A stretch of 64,000 bases of DNA from Pieris napi (taxonomy: Eukaryota; Arthropoda; Insecta; Lepidoptera; Pieridae). The stretch lies in NCBI RefSeq assembly GCF_905475465.1, contig NC_062238.1:8164501-8228500 (forward strand), read 5' to 3'. Position numbers and translations under genes: made by a program. Within the stretch, counting starts at the first letter, position 1; each line of letters starts with the position of its first letter. The notes beneath the pieces are model-generated. The model ran no database searches and had not been told where the DNA came from. It saw nothing but the letters and a program-made list of their open reading frames with translations. This document shows positions 39,701 to 54,700 of this stretch, piece by piece.

Positions 39701-42700
39701 CCTACAAAGCCGCGTGAGAGGCTCCGGGGTCGCACATTTTGCCGGGACCTCAACGGCATGTTACACTCAAAAACCTCCGGTGCAACACTACATAGGAGGT
39801 AGGAGATGGTCATATCTCCTCCTATTAACTCCGCGTCTTCTACCCCTAGTCCTTAAGCGCTCCCTCTCTCGTTCTGCTGACTCCTTCTGTAGCATTACTC
39901 GCTCAGAGAAGGAAACCACTGCATTCCATACCTCATCACTGCCGACCATTTTTTGATACCGATATTTATGCTACCTATATTATAATATTTTGGAATAATA
40001 AACAGATTTATTTTAATTACAATAATTGTGTTCTTGTTTTTAAATGTAGGGTTTAAAATAAATAAACTCAATTTTTATCGTAAAACTGCATGGCCTGTGA
40101 ATTTTCTTTATACTGCATTTGGGAAGTAAAAAAGAAGAAATTTGTTTGCGCTTTTTGTCTTAAAACAGTCAAGGTTTTACTATACACAAAATGCCTAATA
40201 GTTAATACCCCGTAAAACCATTACCTACAAAACCACCTCATCTCAAATGCCCACAGGAAAAAGTACAAAAACACGATAATTTTAACCTAAAATGAGTTCA
40301 AATCAGCTTTAAGTTGCTGTCACCAGCACCACTGATTTTCAGTGGGCTCATACAATCGTGGAAGCTTTACCCATTATACAACATACATCAAACAAAAAAA
40401 AATACGTGTGGCACTCGGGGACTGCCGCTGTAAAGCTACTGCATAGCATTTTTTATAAACTAATGCAATATAATTATTTATTTATTTTTTCTAGTATTTT
40501 TTTTTCTTTGATATTAATTCAATCTACCACTCTACCAGACTCAGACTAACACGCCTATCCGATCACGCTAAACCGATGTGAATACGCAGTATGCGTTCTG
40601 TCCCGCTCTAACGCGTATTGGCCGCACCTATATACGTCATCGTGTGTTAGGTTTATTTCGTTACGGAATTTCTTGATTAGGTCGCCGCGCTCAAAGCCCG
40701 CGACAAAATCCATGCAATAGCTTAAAAAAATATTTTATAAAACAATTAAGCAATTTATTTATAATAAATTCCTGCAAATATAGAAAATATGATGGATAAG
40801 GATAATGACAATTGAAGGGTCCGCTCCGCACCACAATACAAACAGCACGCGAGCCGCAATTATAATAATTAAACAATCATATTTCATTATATACATATAT
40901 GTGGGAAATATACAACCTTATTTATCCATTCCTTGCAAACATTCGAAGCCGAGGCACATTTCTCGCATAGGTTTAAACTACAATATCAGTACACAAATCA
41001 ATGTTGAACTTAACTCATAAGACACGTTCTGAATCTCTAAGTAACGTTAGCTATTTAATATATAGCAACTGCATATTAATGAGTGAAGCTGCCGTTTTGC
41101 GCGCTCTGCACTGATTAAAAACTTTGCTGAAACTAATTTAATAGTTGTGGTTTTTGTACTTGATTACGGGGTGTGAATTTACTTGCATAACAAAAGCAGT
41201 ACGACAAAATTATGATTTAGTGTTGATTGTTTTTGTTCTTCGCTATATGCACAGTTCATTAGAACTTTAGCAATAAATAATGTTTTTAATAAGTTAACAT
41301 ATCAATTTAGAAAACGAAAAAGGGTGTTATGCTTAGTTAGAATCAAATCAAAATCATTTATTCATTTAGGTAACACAATGTACACTTATTAACGTCAAAA
41401 GGAAATTCATATTAAATGCTTCTAATTTAACATTTACTGCCAGTTATCAAATCAAGGGCGTAGAATGGAAGAGAACTCACCGCCACTCTTTTTATTAGAT
41501 AAATATTATAAAAGCGCGGCGGCCTCTGTCATAATGTTTGTGGGTTTGTGGGTTCGATTCAAGTGTTCTGCTTTGGGGCAAGAAGAATGTATTTTTCAAA
41601 TGACGAATGCACACCTTATATGCAATTATTAAGAAACCACCTTTTTACTAAACGATACCCGGTAATACGAACCTTAATTAAGGCTTATCTAAGTTAAGCT
41701 CAGAATACATGGCAAGATTTTCCTCTATTAAGATATTTTCCCTCAGTAGGTCGTTTAATAAATGTTCACTAAGCGATGTGGGCCGTGTGTAAATGGCTTA
41801 AGGTAGTGTAGGGTGAAATGTGCTTTATTACATCCGTGTAAGGCTGATAGTTTCGTAACAAGATTACAAAAGTGAAGCTTCACTTGCGCCTGTCGCTAAA
41901 CTGATGGGTACGATACTAAAGGATTTAGTGCAAATAATAACAACTAAATTGTGGCGGTTAATTTAATTTTGTAGCAGAGTACATTAAGGATAATTAGATT
42001 GCTAGTCTGTGTATTTCGAATAACAATGCGTACCATGAAGAGTATTCAGAAGCGTTGTTCGGATTAATACTTGCAGTTGAGTTTCATCATCGGACGTCGA
42101 GGCAGAATACGAAATTCCACCCCTATCACCTCCACATCCGTCGTTCCACAACTGAGAGTTTTTAAGGCAATTTATGCCGCGCACAATGACTATGTGGAAC
42201 CAGCTGCCCATGGGTATTTCCGAACCAATTCGACTTAGGTCGGTGTAACTATGTTAGTTATTTCGACTATATTGTGTTTGCGTGTTATTCCCACGAGAAT
42301 GTAAGTGCGTGCTACTATTTCACCTGATAGAGGACAAGTCTTTGTTTTTAATTTATGTTATTATTATTAATTACTTAAGATGTAACGTGGAACATGGTGT
42401 AATGGCTGCAGCTCCTTACAAACGTTGTGTAAAAAAAATGGCGATTAAAAAGAGTGGTGGAGAGTTTATTGCAAGTTCTTCTCCTTCGTTCTACGCCCTT
42501 CATTTGAGAACTGGCACTAAATGTAAAGTTTCATATACATTTCTTTTTTTTTGACGATCAAAAGTGTAAATGTGAGACTGATGCCTGCTAAAGTTAAGAG
42601 TACCAGTGTTACAGGTCATCAGGTCTCCTCTATAAAGTAGAGAAAAATCTAGTGTGAATAAACATTTATTATTGCATAGGCTGCAATATTTATAGGGATA

Positions 42701-45700
42701 GACATATAAGGAAACCACATGGGGATTGTGTGTGTGCGTAAATTGTGTGTTTGTGTGCGGGTGTGTGTCTGTGTATGTTTCATTACTTAATTATTAATCT
42801 AATAAAGCTAAAACTATTATACTATAAAATATAACTGACATATAACAAAACTAAAAAGAAACATGAACATTATACGAGTATATATATACTTTAGGTATAT
42901 ACCTTAAGTAAATACAAATTATAGAGGGAGCAGCTTTATGTTTAGAGCAGCGAACAGATTTAATGAGTTAACTATTGACATTGATATGCTCGCCACGAGT
43001 GTGGAGCGAGGAGAGCTCTGACACAAAATTATTTCGATGATAATGAATATACTTCGTAACCCTTCATTGACAACTAAATTAAATTATGTTTTTGACGTGA
43101 CAACGTCTTATAAATCGATGGAGCCGGCTGCACGCACGAAAAAACATGACTCATGCGGCGTTACCTCGCTCTGAGGCGTTCCATTTAAGGCTTGAAGTGC
43201 CAGCGAGAGCGCGAAGCGACAGAGAGGAACAATCGGACTCCGCGTTCTTCAGCGTTCGACATCTGTCTCTCTCCTACTTGCGTGGGCGATTCGTGACGTT
43301 GTCACGTTCAAGTATTGTCAGTAAACCGACTTTACAGACAACCGATTTTTTTTTTGTTGTACAATCAAAATATTTGGCATGTTTCCCTGTCATTTAAGAA
43401 AAACTATATGTGAAGATTTTTAATTGGCTTGCAATGTTATTTATATGTCGGAGAAATATTGCCTTCTTAGATAGCATCGTCATTAGTGGGCTTAGCGGGC
43501 GTTATGTGGGAAAAGTGTGGGCACAAAAGAGACGGATACAGATGGGACAATATTTAATTTTAAGTTGTTTCCTTTTACCACTTCAAACGACACTTTAGCC
43601 TAAATTATAATGAGCAGCGGGTTCAAGGCACCGATGGTACTATCAAGCACAAATCTCTTAGACCCAACTCGGTTCAACCTCTATTTACCACCATGCTTTA
43701 CCGAATCAACAAAAGAATTCTGTCGCGTTAATCCGTACACACTGTCATAAGTCAAGATGGCGCCTCGACCCCTCGAACAATAGTCTACCATTATTAAGTT
43801 ATTATTTTAAATAATTTATTTAATATATTTAAATAACAACAAAACAAATCATCAAATTAAATAATGTATCTTAAAAGTTATACAAACAAAATCTCAATGA
43901 TAAGCAAAAGTAAGAATAAAATACAACGGTAAATTGACTGGACAGAACATTTCCTGATAATCGAAGCATTCCCTGACATATATGTATTTCTAAATTTTTT
44001 TTTCTGCGGTTATGTGCAATCAGCCCTAAGGCTATGAGCGAATTTTTTGTGTGGTGCTGTCATGTGGAGTGACTTCCCATTGGAAGCATCTAATCATCTT
44101 CTGTCTAAAGGTACTGCCGGTCTTCTAGCTCTAGAATATGGTGACGTTTTAGTCGACTCACATACTGTCTAATGGTGAGTTGGCGAGAAATATATAAAAT
44201 AAAGTCGTGTTACTTACACCATTTATAACTCAAGATCGGCTGGCCGATGTTAAGCAATAAAACATTTCTGAATTTTCAAAAAAAGTTGTATTAATGTTAT
44301 TACCTTAATGAAATTCTAAATTAAGTTTAACTAAAGTTAACACGATATTATTAGACTGTTAGTCGGACCGTAGTTAGCCGGGTCAGCTAGTATATATACA
44401 TAAATCTATTTCTGTTTATTATGCTGTAAATCTTCTGAATAAAAAAAAATGTGCGTGTACTAGTTAGTGTACACACGTTAGAAGTGAAACTTCTTTATGA
44501 CCTTATTTTTCGACAAATTTTCTATATAACTTTACAGAAATTGGTTAAATAAAGTGAAATTAGATAAAGTTTAACAAAAGGCTTTTAATATCACAGACTT
44601 GAATACAAATAATACAATTATTTCATTTTACCTTATTACCACTAAGATTATTACAGAATTTCATAAATTGTAATATAATTTTTAGTATCATTGTTATAGT
44701 TATTATAAATTTTTGTTATTAATGGTTTAGAATCTCTTCGAATCAACCGTGGTAGGGACGAGAAAAAGGCGTAACGGTCAAATGTGACGCGTAACCGAAA
44801 CATGTGACGCGCAACCGAAAAATGTTACTCTAAATTTTTTTCCAACCCCGATAAAGAAGTTTCACTTCAATAAACATAGGCACTAAAAAACTATGACTTT
44901 TTTAGCGTGATCACTCAATAGTACCAAATTAAACCTATTAGATAACCAATCAAAAGCATGGCTGGTTTTCATTAACCATGCAACTTCATGTGCGCTTTCA
45001 ATTAGAAAACAAAAGTTTGAGTGTTCGAGAATGTGATGTTCTAGTAGTGTTCTGTCGAGAATTTAATCAAAATCAGTAGCGCGTGAAGGAGAAACATCAA
45101 ACCCTTTTTAATTTTAATTAAATTAGTGCGATAGTCAACTAATATATTCGCTTATCTAACGAGGGCAGCGCTAATCCGATTTGTTGTCAATATTCCACTT
45201 ACTGAAGTTAAAATAATATCGCAATAAATTATTCCAAATATTTAAAGCAAACAATGCAAAACAATTGCCGTCAAATCCCGTTCGTTTTGTTTATTGTTGA
45301 ATTTAAAATTTATTTATAGTTTCGACGTTACATCAACTAGGGTATATTTTATTGAACGTTTAACCTTTTTCAATCAAAATTCGGATTGTGTTTAAACTTA
45401 GCAGACTGAAACGAGAATTAGTTTTTGTTTAAGTGGTGAGATAGGGGCCTCATAGTCTAATGAAGAAGACAGAGTGGTGTGGTGGTGGGCAAGACACACG
45501 AAAAAATGAGATTTTTTAAATGTGTATTTTACGATAACATTTAACACTTTAACAGACTCATCATAAATATTACTTCAAGGAAATAAGTGGCGATAAGAGC
45601 TTCAGCTGTTACTGCAGACATCTTAGAGGTAAAGACGCTGTAAAGTACGCCAAACGTCAGTTTTACAATTTTAAAAATGCTTTTAAGGTAAAGTTAAGGG

Positions 45701-48700
45701 GCCTCATAGCCAGCCTAGCGGTCTTATTAAGTGGCAGCTAGGTGAGGGGTACCGGGTTCGATTCCCGGTTCGAGGGCAAGTTTTAATTTAATTTAAATTT
45801 GTTCTCGGCCTTTCGGTACCGCACAACCCTCCCGGTTGTGCGGTACCGGGCGAGTGCTTAAACCGTACATGGAGGACACGGTCGAATTTCTAAGGCAAGC
45901 ACGAATTATAAATAATCCTATACTTGACGCTGGCTAATGCACAAACCGTGCCAGAGCCATAAAGGAAAAAAAAAGTGGGGAGATCAACCCTAAGCCTAAA
46001 ACTTATTCATACTAATCTGTTAAGGGGTAATGTATGTATAATCTAAATTCCATGCCATGTAGGTGATAAACCATCTGTGCCTGACACAGGTTCACACTCA
46101 TAAAACTAACTTTAAGGCATGGTTAGTGGTTACGTCACAAAGCCTTCAATTATTTTTGTTTTGATACATTTGCTTTGTTTTGATACACGGACGATGGTAA
46201 TTGACTACTAGAATTATCGACAATTGCTGCTTATTAATGCTGAAGAGCTTTTCCCAATAACAACATTATTTTTTTAATGTTTGAATTCGTGTGTTTATTA
46301 TTACAGAATGTTTTTAGAATGGTACTAGGACTACATAATGTTAAAGTGATGTCGATAGTTTTAGTACTAGAAAGGTTTACACGTTCTTTAAGGTAATATA
46401 TTATCAATCTGTGCTTCCGATATTTTAATAGAAAACGTCAAATGTCAATCTTTGACATTGTCATATGTCAGAAAATTGGATACATCTTTAAACCAAATAA
46501 GATAAAACTTAAAAAAATGGTATTTCATTTACACAAGTTGACAAAATCAATTTGTACTAAATAGTAACGTTTAACGATTGTTTTAATTAAAATATGAAAT
46601 AATAATTAAATTTACTTTTAATTAAAACAATATCACGTTTTATTCAGTCAGTTAATGTCAGTAAATGTTAATTTAGAGTAATTGTAATAATATAACTTTT
46701 TAAGGCTATTCTATCGCTGTTTCTTTTTAGAAATTAGCAACATTATATTTGACGTAGAACTTTTAAAAAAGTAGGTACACATGTGAATATCAATATTGGT
46801 GTAAAAAATTCACGGTCTGGTTTAAAGAACCGTAAAACTTATGCGTGATTTCGCTACATCAACCCGAGCTTCCGCAACTCCATCACAATGCCACAGATTG
46901 AATTAACAGTAGGAAAAACTCTACTATATCTTTCTTTCTTTCTAAAGATACGAGTAAAATCTTCAATATGGTCATCAAAATCTCTAAAATAGTTTTTGTA
47001 AAAAATAATAAGAAGATTAAATATTGTATAAAAATCCAGAAAGCGAATGATTTCAGCATAATTATGATCTTACGTCAAACTATTTCCAGGCATTATCTAC
47101 TGATTATATTATTCTGTGGCAACAGATTTGATAAGCGCTAACGAGACTGCCTCTGACAGGGCGCGTCGGAATTGAGAATTGGAAAATCTGACAGTAACAG
47201 ACTGACTTTCGATAATATGATTTTTGTGTAAGGCTATTAAAATGGAGTTGACTTGGTGTATTTTAAAATGTACAAAATTGTTGCTTCGTTGTCATGGTAA
47301 CCCGCTAATTAATCTGTGCTACATTAATAACATAGAAAAGATCCCGCAAATACTATTGTTGCCGTGATGTCGGCGTTTCGTTTCTACCGAGGGATGCTAT
47401 ATAACTGGTATCTCAAAATAAAGTTTACATTTATACTTTATTTACGCTAGTGTTTCAAATTTGCATAGATCTTACACCGCATTTTACGCAAAGACCTAAA
47501 GCTTCATCCCTAAGTACAATTGGTGCAAGAATTAAAGCCCCAAGATGCCAGTCAGAAAATATAGATTCATTTGATTTGGAAGGGTGCGTGTACTTATGTA
47601 CGCGCGTAAGAAGTTATACTTCTATGGCATTATTAAAAATAGTTTTTGATTGCATACAAATAATTTATTACAATTAAACATTCAAAGACGGGAAAAGGAG
47701 TCATTAATTATAGTCAATAAAGTTCAGTTTACATTTGAAAAATTTAGAAAATATATATTTATAATTCTCTTACATTAAGTGTAACATAAATTCTATTTTT
47801 ATTCGAATGCCGTAGCATCTTCCGTGGGCAACTTCATCTTGTTATTTTGTGTCACGGTGCGCGCGCATCGTAAAATTTCACTCTCATCAATTTTTCATAA
47901 CGTGCCTAAAGAAGTATAACTTCAAAAATGAGCCAATATATGGCACTGACACTAAAAAACTGTAATTGTTTTTGGGCCATTGGCTATCTGTGTAATAATG
48001 AAAGAGCCTAAAGAAATTGTAAAATTGATGCCAGATACATTTAAGATTTAACTTTGGCGAACTTAATGTCAAAATGTAGAACATTTGGAAGAAGAATATT
48101 ATAAAAATTATAGTTTTATATAAAAAGGAAGGGACCAATTTATAATTTCCACAAAAAAATACAACGATACTCGAGTCAGATCACGACACTGACGTGCATT
48201 CAGTATGCCTGAAATAACTCATGAATAATTTATCATAATTATGCAATAAATATTCAACTCAAAATATGTGTTTTTAACCTATGTACCCATTTCTATCTTA
48301 AATTACATGACTTATTTTTTATTTACTTTTCACTTTATGAAGTACTAAATCGTTGATTAAAACCTAAACATAACAGTTTTCTTAACCTACGTAGGTAATT
48401 ATAAAAATAATTAAAAATTAATTTTACTTCAATTACTCTACTTAGTTTACTTTATATTTTTATAGTTTTACTTTATATTTGATATTTGTAAATAAAATAG
48501 CACAAGAATTTTAGCGAGTTGAAATTAATCGATGCTGGCAACATTCCGTCGCACGATCACAGCGCATCTGTGGGACTTCTTTCTTAAACCGAACTCTAAT
48601 AGTGTTAATTAGGATGCACGTCAAAGGTTTCCATAATAAAATTATTCTATCAGATGTGCAGTTTCTGTGGTCTATGGCATTTTTCAAATTTTATAGTCTG

Positions 48701-51700
48701 TGTGTTATAATCTGTGACCGCGTGTTTGCCGCCATTCATCCGTATTACATTAAATGATTCGATACTAGGTAAACTACACGTGCTATTATATTTAAAACTA
48801 GTTTTTAATTAATTCTTGTTCGACAGTTTTATTTTTTTTATCCACCGACACATTTTGAGTGAAACAATTAACTACAGTTTTCTCTTTACAGTGATAGCCA
48901 CCGCTCATAACATAACATACCTGGAGGTACCGCAGTATGGTGACCCCCGGAGGGACGCGTATCTCGCTTGCCACTACGTCAAGGAGAGAGGGGATCCAGC
49001 CCTCCACTCCGTGAAGTGGTATCGTGATAACAACGAAATCTTTCGATACATGCCTGGGCAACAGGTTGGTTTAATTTCTCACATTGTTTTCTCCAGAGTA
49101 AATGGTAATTAATAGAGACATAGTGAGGAACGGACATTTTTTAATATACGTCGTACTACAGCAGGAATAAATTTAATATCTAAGTGACGAGAAAATTGAG
49201 ATCTCCATTCCGCAGGAAAATATGCCGTTTTTTCCTGCAAATAACAGTTTATTTTGCATTTTATGATACAAACTTTAAACTTGAATACTTAAAGTTTTAA
49301 AGTGCTCTTAGTGTAGTTAATAAACACGCTTGTATACCACTTGTTAGAATGTAAAGACTATATTAAGTGATTGTTTTATTACATCTGCATATTATTAGAC
49401 ACATATCATATTACAAACAAAAACACACACATAAAAACACAAAATAACAATAATCAAAGAAAAAAATTAAATAAAAAATATAATGAGAGAAATATATAAA
49501 AAAACCCTTTTACCATTCGGTTCGTTTCAAGTGTGCAATGCGTGTGTGCTATGGATGTAATTGGTCCTGGCTCAGCATTATACTGAGTAGCAGAATGTTC
49601 ACAGCGCTGGTCCTTCTGCCAGAGACCACAGCAGCTAGTTTCCGCCTCATTCACAAAAAAAAAAGAAAGAAAAAGGAATGTAATACTTAGTAGGAAAAAA
49701 ATAATATCAGTATAAATATTAGCGTTATATGCAGTTTTCAACCAGCCCCTGGCGGGAGCCAATGCATTTTTGATCAGCGCCTGACGTTGAATTTATAAAA
49801 TGAATTACATGGTGTTACCGAAGCAGACACGTGTTTTGCCCATGCTCCATTGAGGGTTACAATACACCGGCTTCGGACGAGATTATAAGCCACTATTCAC
49901 ATTAAAAATCTTACTAAAAAATTTGTCCCTTTTATAAGACTGTTATTAAAAAGTATTATTTCTCTGTACGTTTGAGAAGTTTTATTGTTAATATAATCTA
50001 GAATACCAAGACCCAGGCAAAATCACCGCCAACAGCCGTATTAGCAAGCTAGTCAATAACATAGTCTAATTATAAATTCATTTTCCCTCAATTTATGCCG
50101 CGAACAGAATATTTTATCACACTTTTCCCGTGCAACGCCAATGAAACTGAAAATTCAGTTATAGCATAACTAGTGAGCCGAGCCATTTTCAAAGGATTTT
50201 TTTTTCTACCCCTTTGTTCAAGGAAATTATCGATTTTCACATCGAGAGAGTGAATGTGTCTGATAAAGTTATCCTAACTATCGTACTCATAGCTGATTGT
50301 ATGTTTGCTGATATGTACGCTTTTTATTGGGACATCATACAATTGATACAAACCTTGATTGTTGGATGTATTGTTTAATATATACAGCAAAAATATTTAA
50401 CGCATGATTATACGATAATTCATATGATAAGGAAACTTCAAATAACAACATTTTTTATCATATAATAAAAATTCATCCAATTTGATTAGAATCTAAAGAA
50501 TAATAATTATATATTATTAAAAATTGGTAGATAATAAATTAAAACAAATTTAAAAAGTTTGGTCCCTGTGGCAATGTACCTTTATTGCTGGCAGCATTCC
50601 TCGCTTTATTGCAATACTTATTTGTTGACTTGAGTAAGGTTGTTATTGCAATACTTACTATCTGCCTGAGGCCAACTTAAATCTTTAATTAGTGCCTGCA
50701 CTGGAACGCCACGACTAAAGAGTCTCTATTCCAAAACGAAAGTTGGACGAAATACATATTTTTGGGCCGTTTATTATTTTCCGCCTGCTCAGCGGCCGTG
50801 CCAGCTTTTTTGCTTGTCCGAGGGAAGTGAGACGGACCTAAAGGCCGATTTACATTATCTTAGTGTTTAGGAGAGTGCTTTAGTACAACTTGAAAGGCAA
50901 GTTCTTTAGCGTAGCGTTTACTAAAGCAAGTAGCGTTTACATGTTTCAACTAAAGGACTATCCTAAAGCACTCTCCTAAACACTAAGATAATGTAAATCG
51001 GCCTTAACACGTCCACACTAGTAACATACTATACAAAGCCCGTTCCATCCCTCCGTCTCTAATGATGCCTGTTGAATATAAAAGATAGATTTACCATTAG
51101 CTTCTTGACAGAATTTAGCAACGGATTAATTATTTTAAATATTTACCGGTAACACAATGTTTACCGGTAAATATTTAAAATTCTTTTATTCTCATTAATA
51201 TATATATGAAAACAACATTTAACTGTCTTTATTCTTCAGCCCTCAACAAGAACATTTAACACAACCGGTGGCGTTACCAGGGGTACATGTGACGAGAACA
51301 AGTGCTCAATAAGTGTGGCTCTACCGAAGCGGTTTAACACGAGGATATCATTCACATGTGAAGTATCGACAGAAGGGCCTAGGTTTGAAGTTGTGAATCA
51401 GACAAAATATTTAACGGTGGCTGGTACGTGTATTATTACTAACTATATACCTAATACTAAAAGCCGGCAACGCACCCACTTAAACAGGTGTCCAGGGGAT
51501 GCGATGTCTGCCCTTTTTGGGCGTCTCGTATACCCCCGTAAACCATTAAAAAAAATACTACTACTAGTTGTTGTGGCCTGTGTTAAGGCTTATTACGCGT
51601 AGTTTCTTTAGCAGTAATAATTAGACCTAATTCAGTAATGTACACAACAAACAATGACTACAAACCCCAGTTATAAAATACTGTTATATTTCAACCCACA

Positions 51701-54700
51701 ATAATCTTGTCTAGTCCCCTGATTCTTTTCTCGTTTACTGACCCGCTCTTAATTACGCTCAGTTTGCACTCATACACTATTCTTTCTCGATATTTTTTAT
51801 TTTCTTATTAGAATAATTACACTGATATTTAGTTGGGTTTTTCCGTAAAGGATTCAGCAGATCTATCTGTTTAAGATATAGATAAAATAAAGTTCAGCAT
51901 TGTTCAACTTTTTGCCTTTTGCAACGCAGTTGATATATTAATGATTACGAGTTATCAATACTCTGTGCTATTAATGTCTTCTAATACAACATGTATAGTA
52001 TAAGATCCCGATATACGTATACAACGACCTTCACCGAGATGCTTATTTAATGAGTATGATTAATTAATATTTAAAAAAAAATATTTTTTTATAATTTGCA
52101 TGTAGTAATTTTTTTTAATTTTTTTCAATCAATATTTTTAATCAGGGTAGTATTATATATGTATCACTATAACTTTCTTTTTTACTAAAGATGTATATAT
52201 ACTTTAGTGTCACATAAAAATATACACATAAATAATTAATTGATTAAAAACAACCTAACGTTTGCATATTCTATGGGCTTCATACTTTCGATTGGTATAG
52301 AATTTATCTAATAATCATACCGGTGAAATGTTTAATTTTTTTTTTTTTAATATTAATTAAAATACTCTGGACTGAAATTTGCTAGGCAACCCATATGGAT
52401 TATATTTATTGACATATTAAATTAAATATAAAATACGTTTCATTAAATAAGCATCTCGGTGAAGGTCGTTGTATATCGGGATCTTAGACCAGTACTTTTA
52501 GTATTTTTGACGAAAATGTGACTTGTTAATATTATGGTCGATTTAAATTTAATTATCTTTTAGTGACGTTAAAAGAAGACCCAGTTATATCGGGCCTACC
52601 GGGGAGCGTGCAAGTTGGAGAGGATGTACTTCTGAATTGCTCGACAGGACCGGCTATGCCTCCAGCAAATATTATTTGGTATATCGATGGAAGGCCGGAG
52701 AAGGTAAGATGCTTCTTGCTTCTTGCTTTTGAAAGTTTTTTAGTTTTTAATAATGTTACCTGAGGCGAGTTATATTTCAACACAAAATTCCAGTCAACTT
52801 CAATGTTGCAAGTATAAAAAATATACAAATTTCAATATGTTTATTTATCGGAATACAATTATTTGGCAACTCTTTGCATCCTTTGTCTACGGGGCGCTTT
52901 TTATGCAACCTCTTTGCCGCACGCTACCGTTTTATATACCTACCTAACAAGTTTGCACGTATTTTCGGGCCTATACCACTTTGAAGCTTTCAACAAATTA
53001 CACAGTTCAGACTCCTCAGAGGCCGGCAATGAAAGCGGTTGCTCCTGGTTAGCACTTATAGTTCAGTGACCCGCCTCCACGTTTTAAAAAAAACTTAATT
53101 ACCAGTAATATATGTTATATTAAAATAAATCAGTGGCGCTACAACCTCTTTAGGTCTGGGCCTGAGATTTCTTAATCTATTTCATGATTTTTAAATTTAA
53201 TAGGCAAGTAGGTGATCAGCCTCCAGTGCCTGACACACGCCGTCGACAGTTTGGGTCTAATACATGTCGGTTTCCTCACGATGTTTTCCTTCACCGTTCG
53301 AGCGAATGTTAAATGCGCACATAGAAAGTCCATTGGTGCACAGCCGGTGATCGAACCTCAGGGATGAGAGTCGCACGCAAGCCACTATACCAACAATGTA
53401 TACAATACTCTAGTATTATATAAGAAAATATTTATTACTTTTTGAAATTATGATGAATAAGTTATAGAAGCGAATGTATAATTCCCTAAGATGGAGCAAT
53501 GGATGTCAATGAACGACCACACCGAAGTGTCAACGGCGGATGACTACGGGCTGCGATCGAGTTGGAGGCCACTTCGCTTTCGAGTGACCACCGTGAGGGC
53601 CGCAATAAGTCTCACGTGTGAGGCTACGCAGCCCACACGGCCCTCGTTCACTCGATCAACCAATCTGACCCTCGCAGTGGCTCGATCGCCACATCTATCT
53701 ATGTTTACTGCCTCAGGTATGAATGTCAATTAAAATATGATTCCTAATGTTTTTTTTATGGCTCTGGCACGATTTGTGCATTAGCCAGCCTCAAGTATAG
53801 GATTTTTTATAATTCGTGCTTGTCTTTAGAAATTCGACCATGTCCTCCATGTACGGTTTAGGCACTCGCCCGGTACCGCACAACCCTCCCAAAGGCCGAG
53901 AACAATTTTAAATTAAATTAAAACTTGCCCTCGAACCGGGAATCGAACCTGGTACCCCTCACCTAGCTGCTTCCTAATGATTGGTTTAAGGTTTAAGAAG
54001 CCCATATGGATCAGAAGTTGTTTATGATATCTATTATTTTCCACATACCATTAATTTCAAGTCAAAATTATTTCATCAATTTTCGAAATAATTATTTTTA
54101 TACATTTTTAAATTTATGACGATTTTTTAATAACACCCTTAGTTTTTATACTACGGGTAAAAATACGCAACACATGTACTAGAGCTATATTAAATAATGG
54201 AAGTATGGAGATTTTAATCGACTGTCATCTCCAGGCTGTCGTTGTGGAGTTGATAACTTTACTATACTCTGAAAGATAATGAGATTGAAAATATACAAAG
54301 AGTATGTAGATTTTTTCACGTAAGTAAACATGAGTCATACGTATTTTCAATAGCGCCACGTATCGGTCAACGTGGCATAGTCTTCTTAATTTATATAAAA
54401 AATATGTAGCTTATACGTGGGTAACACTGAAAATGTTTAGAACTGGCCAGTTAGAAACATTGCTAATGAAAACTTTTTTTGAATTTCAATTTTAGAACTC
54501 TTTGGTGACCTAATGTAGTATATTGCATTCATTTGTCATTTGTTTTTGTGAATTGGCGGCAAATCTAAAACTCTTGTTACACGTGAAAATGAACCTGAGA
54601 GAAAATTTTCGGTCAATGATTTATTATGACTTTCGTTGTGGGCTTACTCAACAACAAACCTATAATAGGCTGGGATTAGCATTTTTTAATGAAGCCCTAT

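Noticed and set aside
43146..43397. GC-rich open frame that looks gene-like in composition
   Set aside because: It lies mostly inside a TIR-bounded MITE (43092-43312) and has no domain-like sequence.
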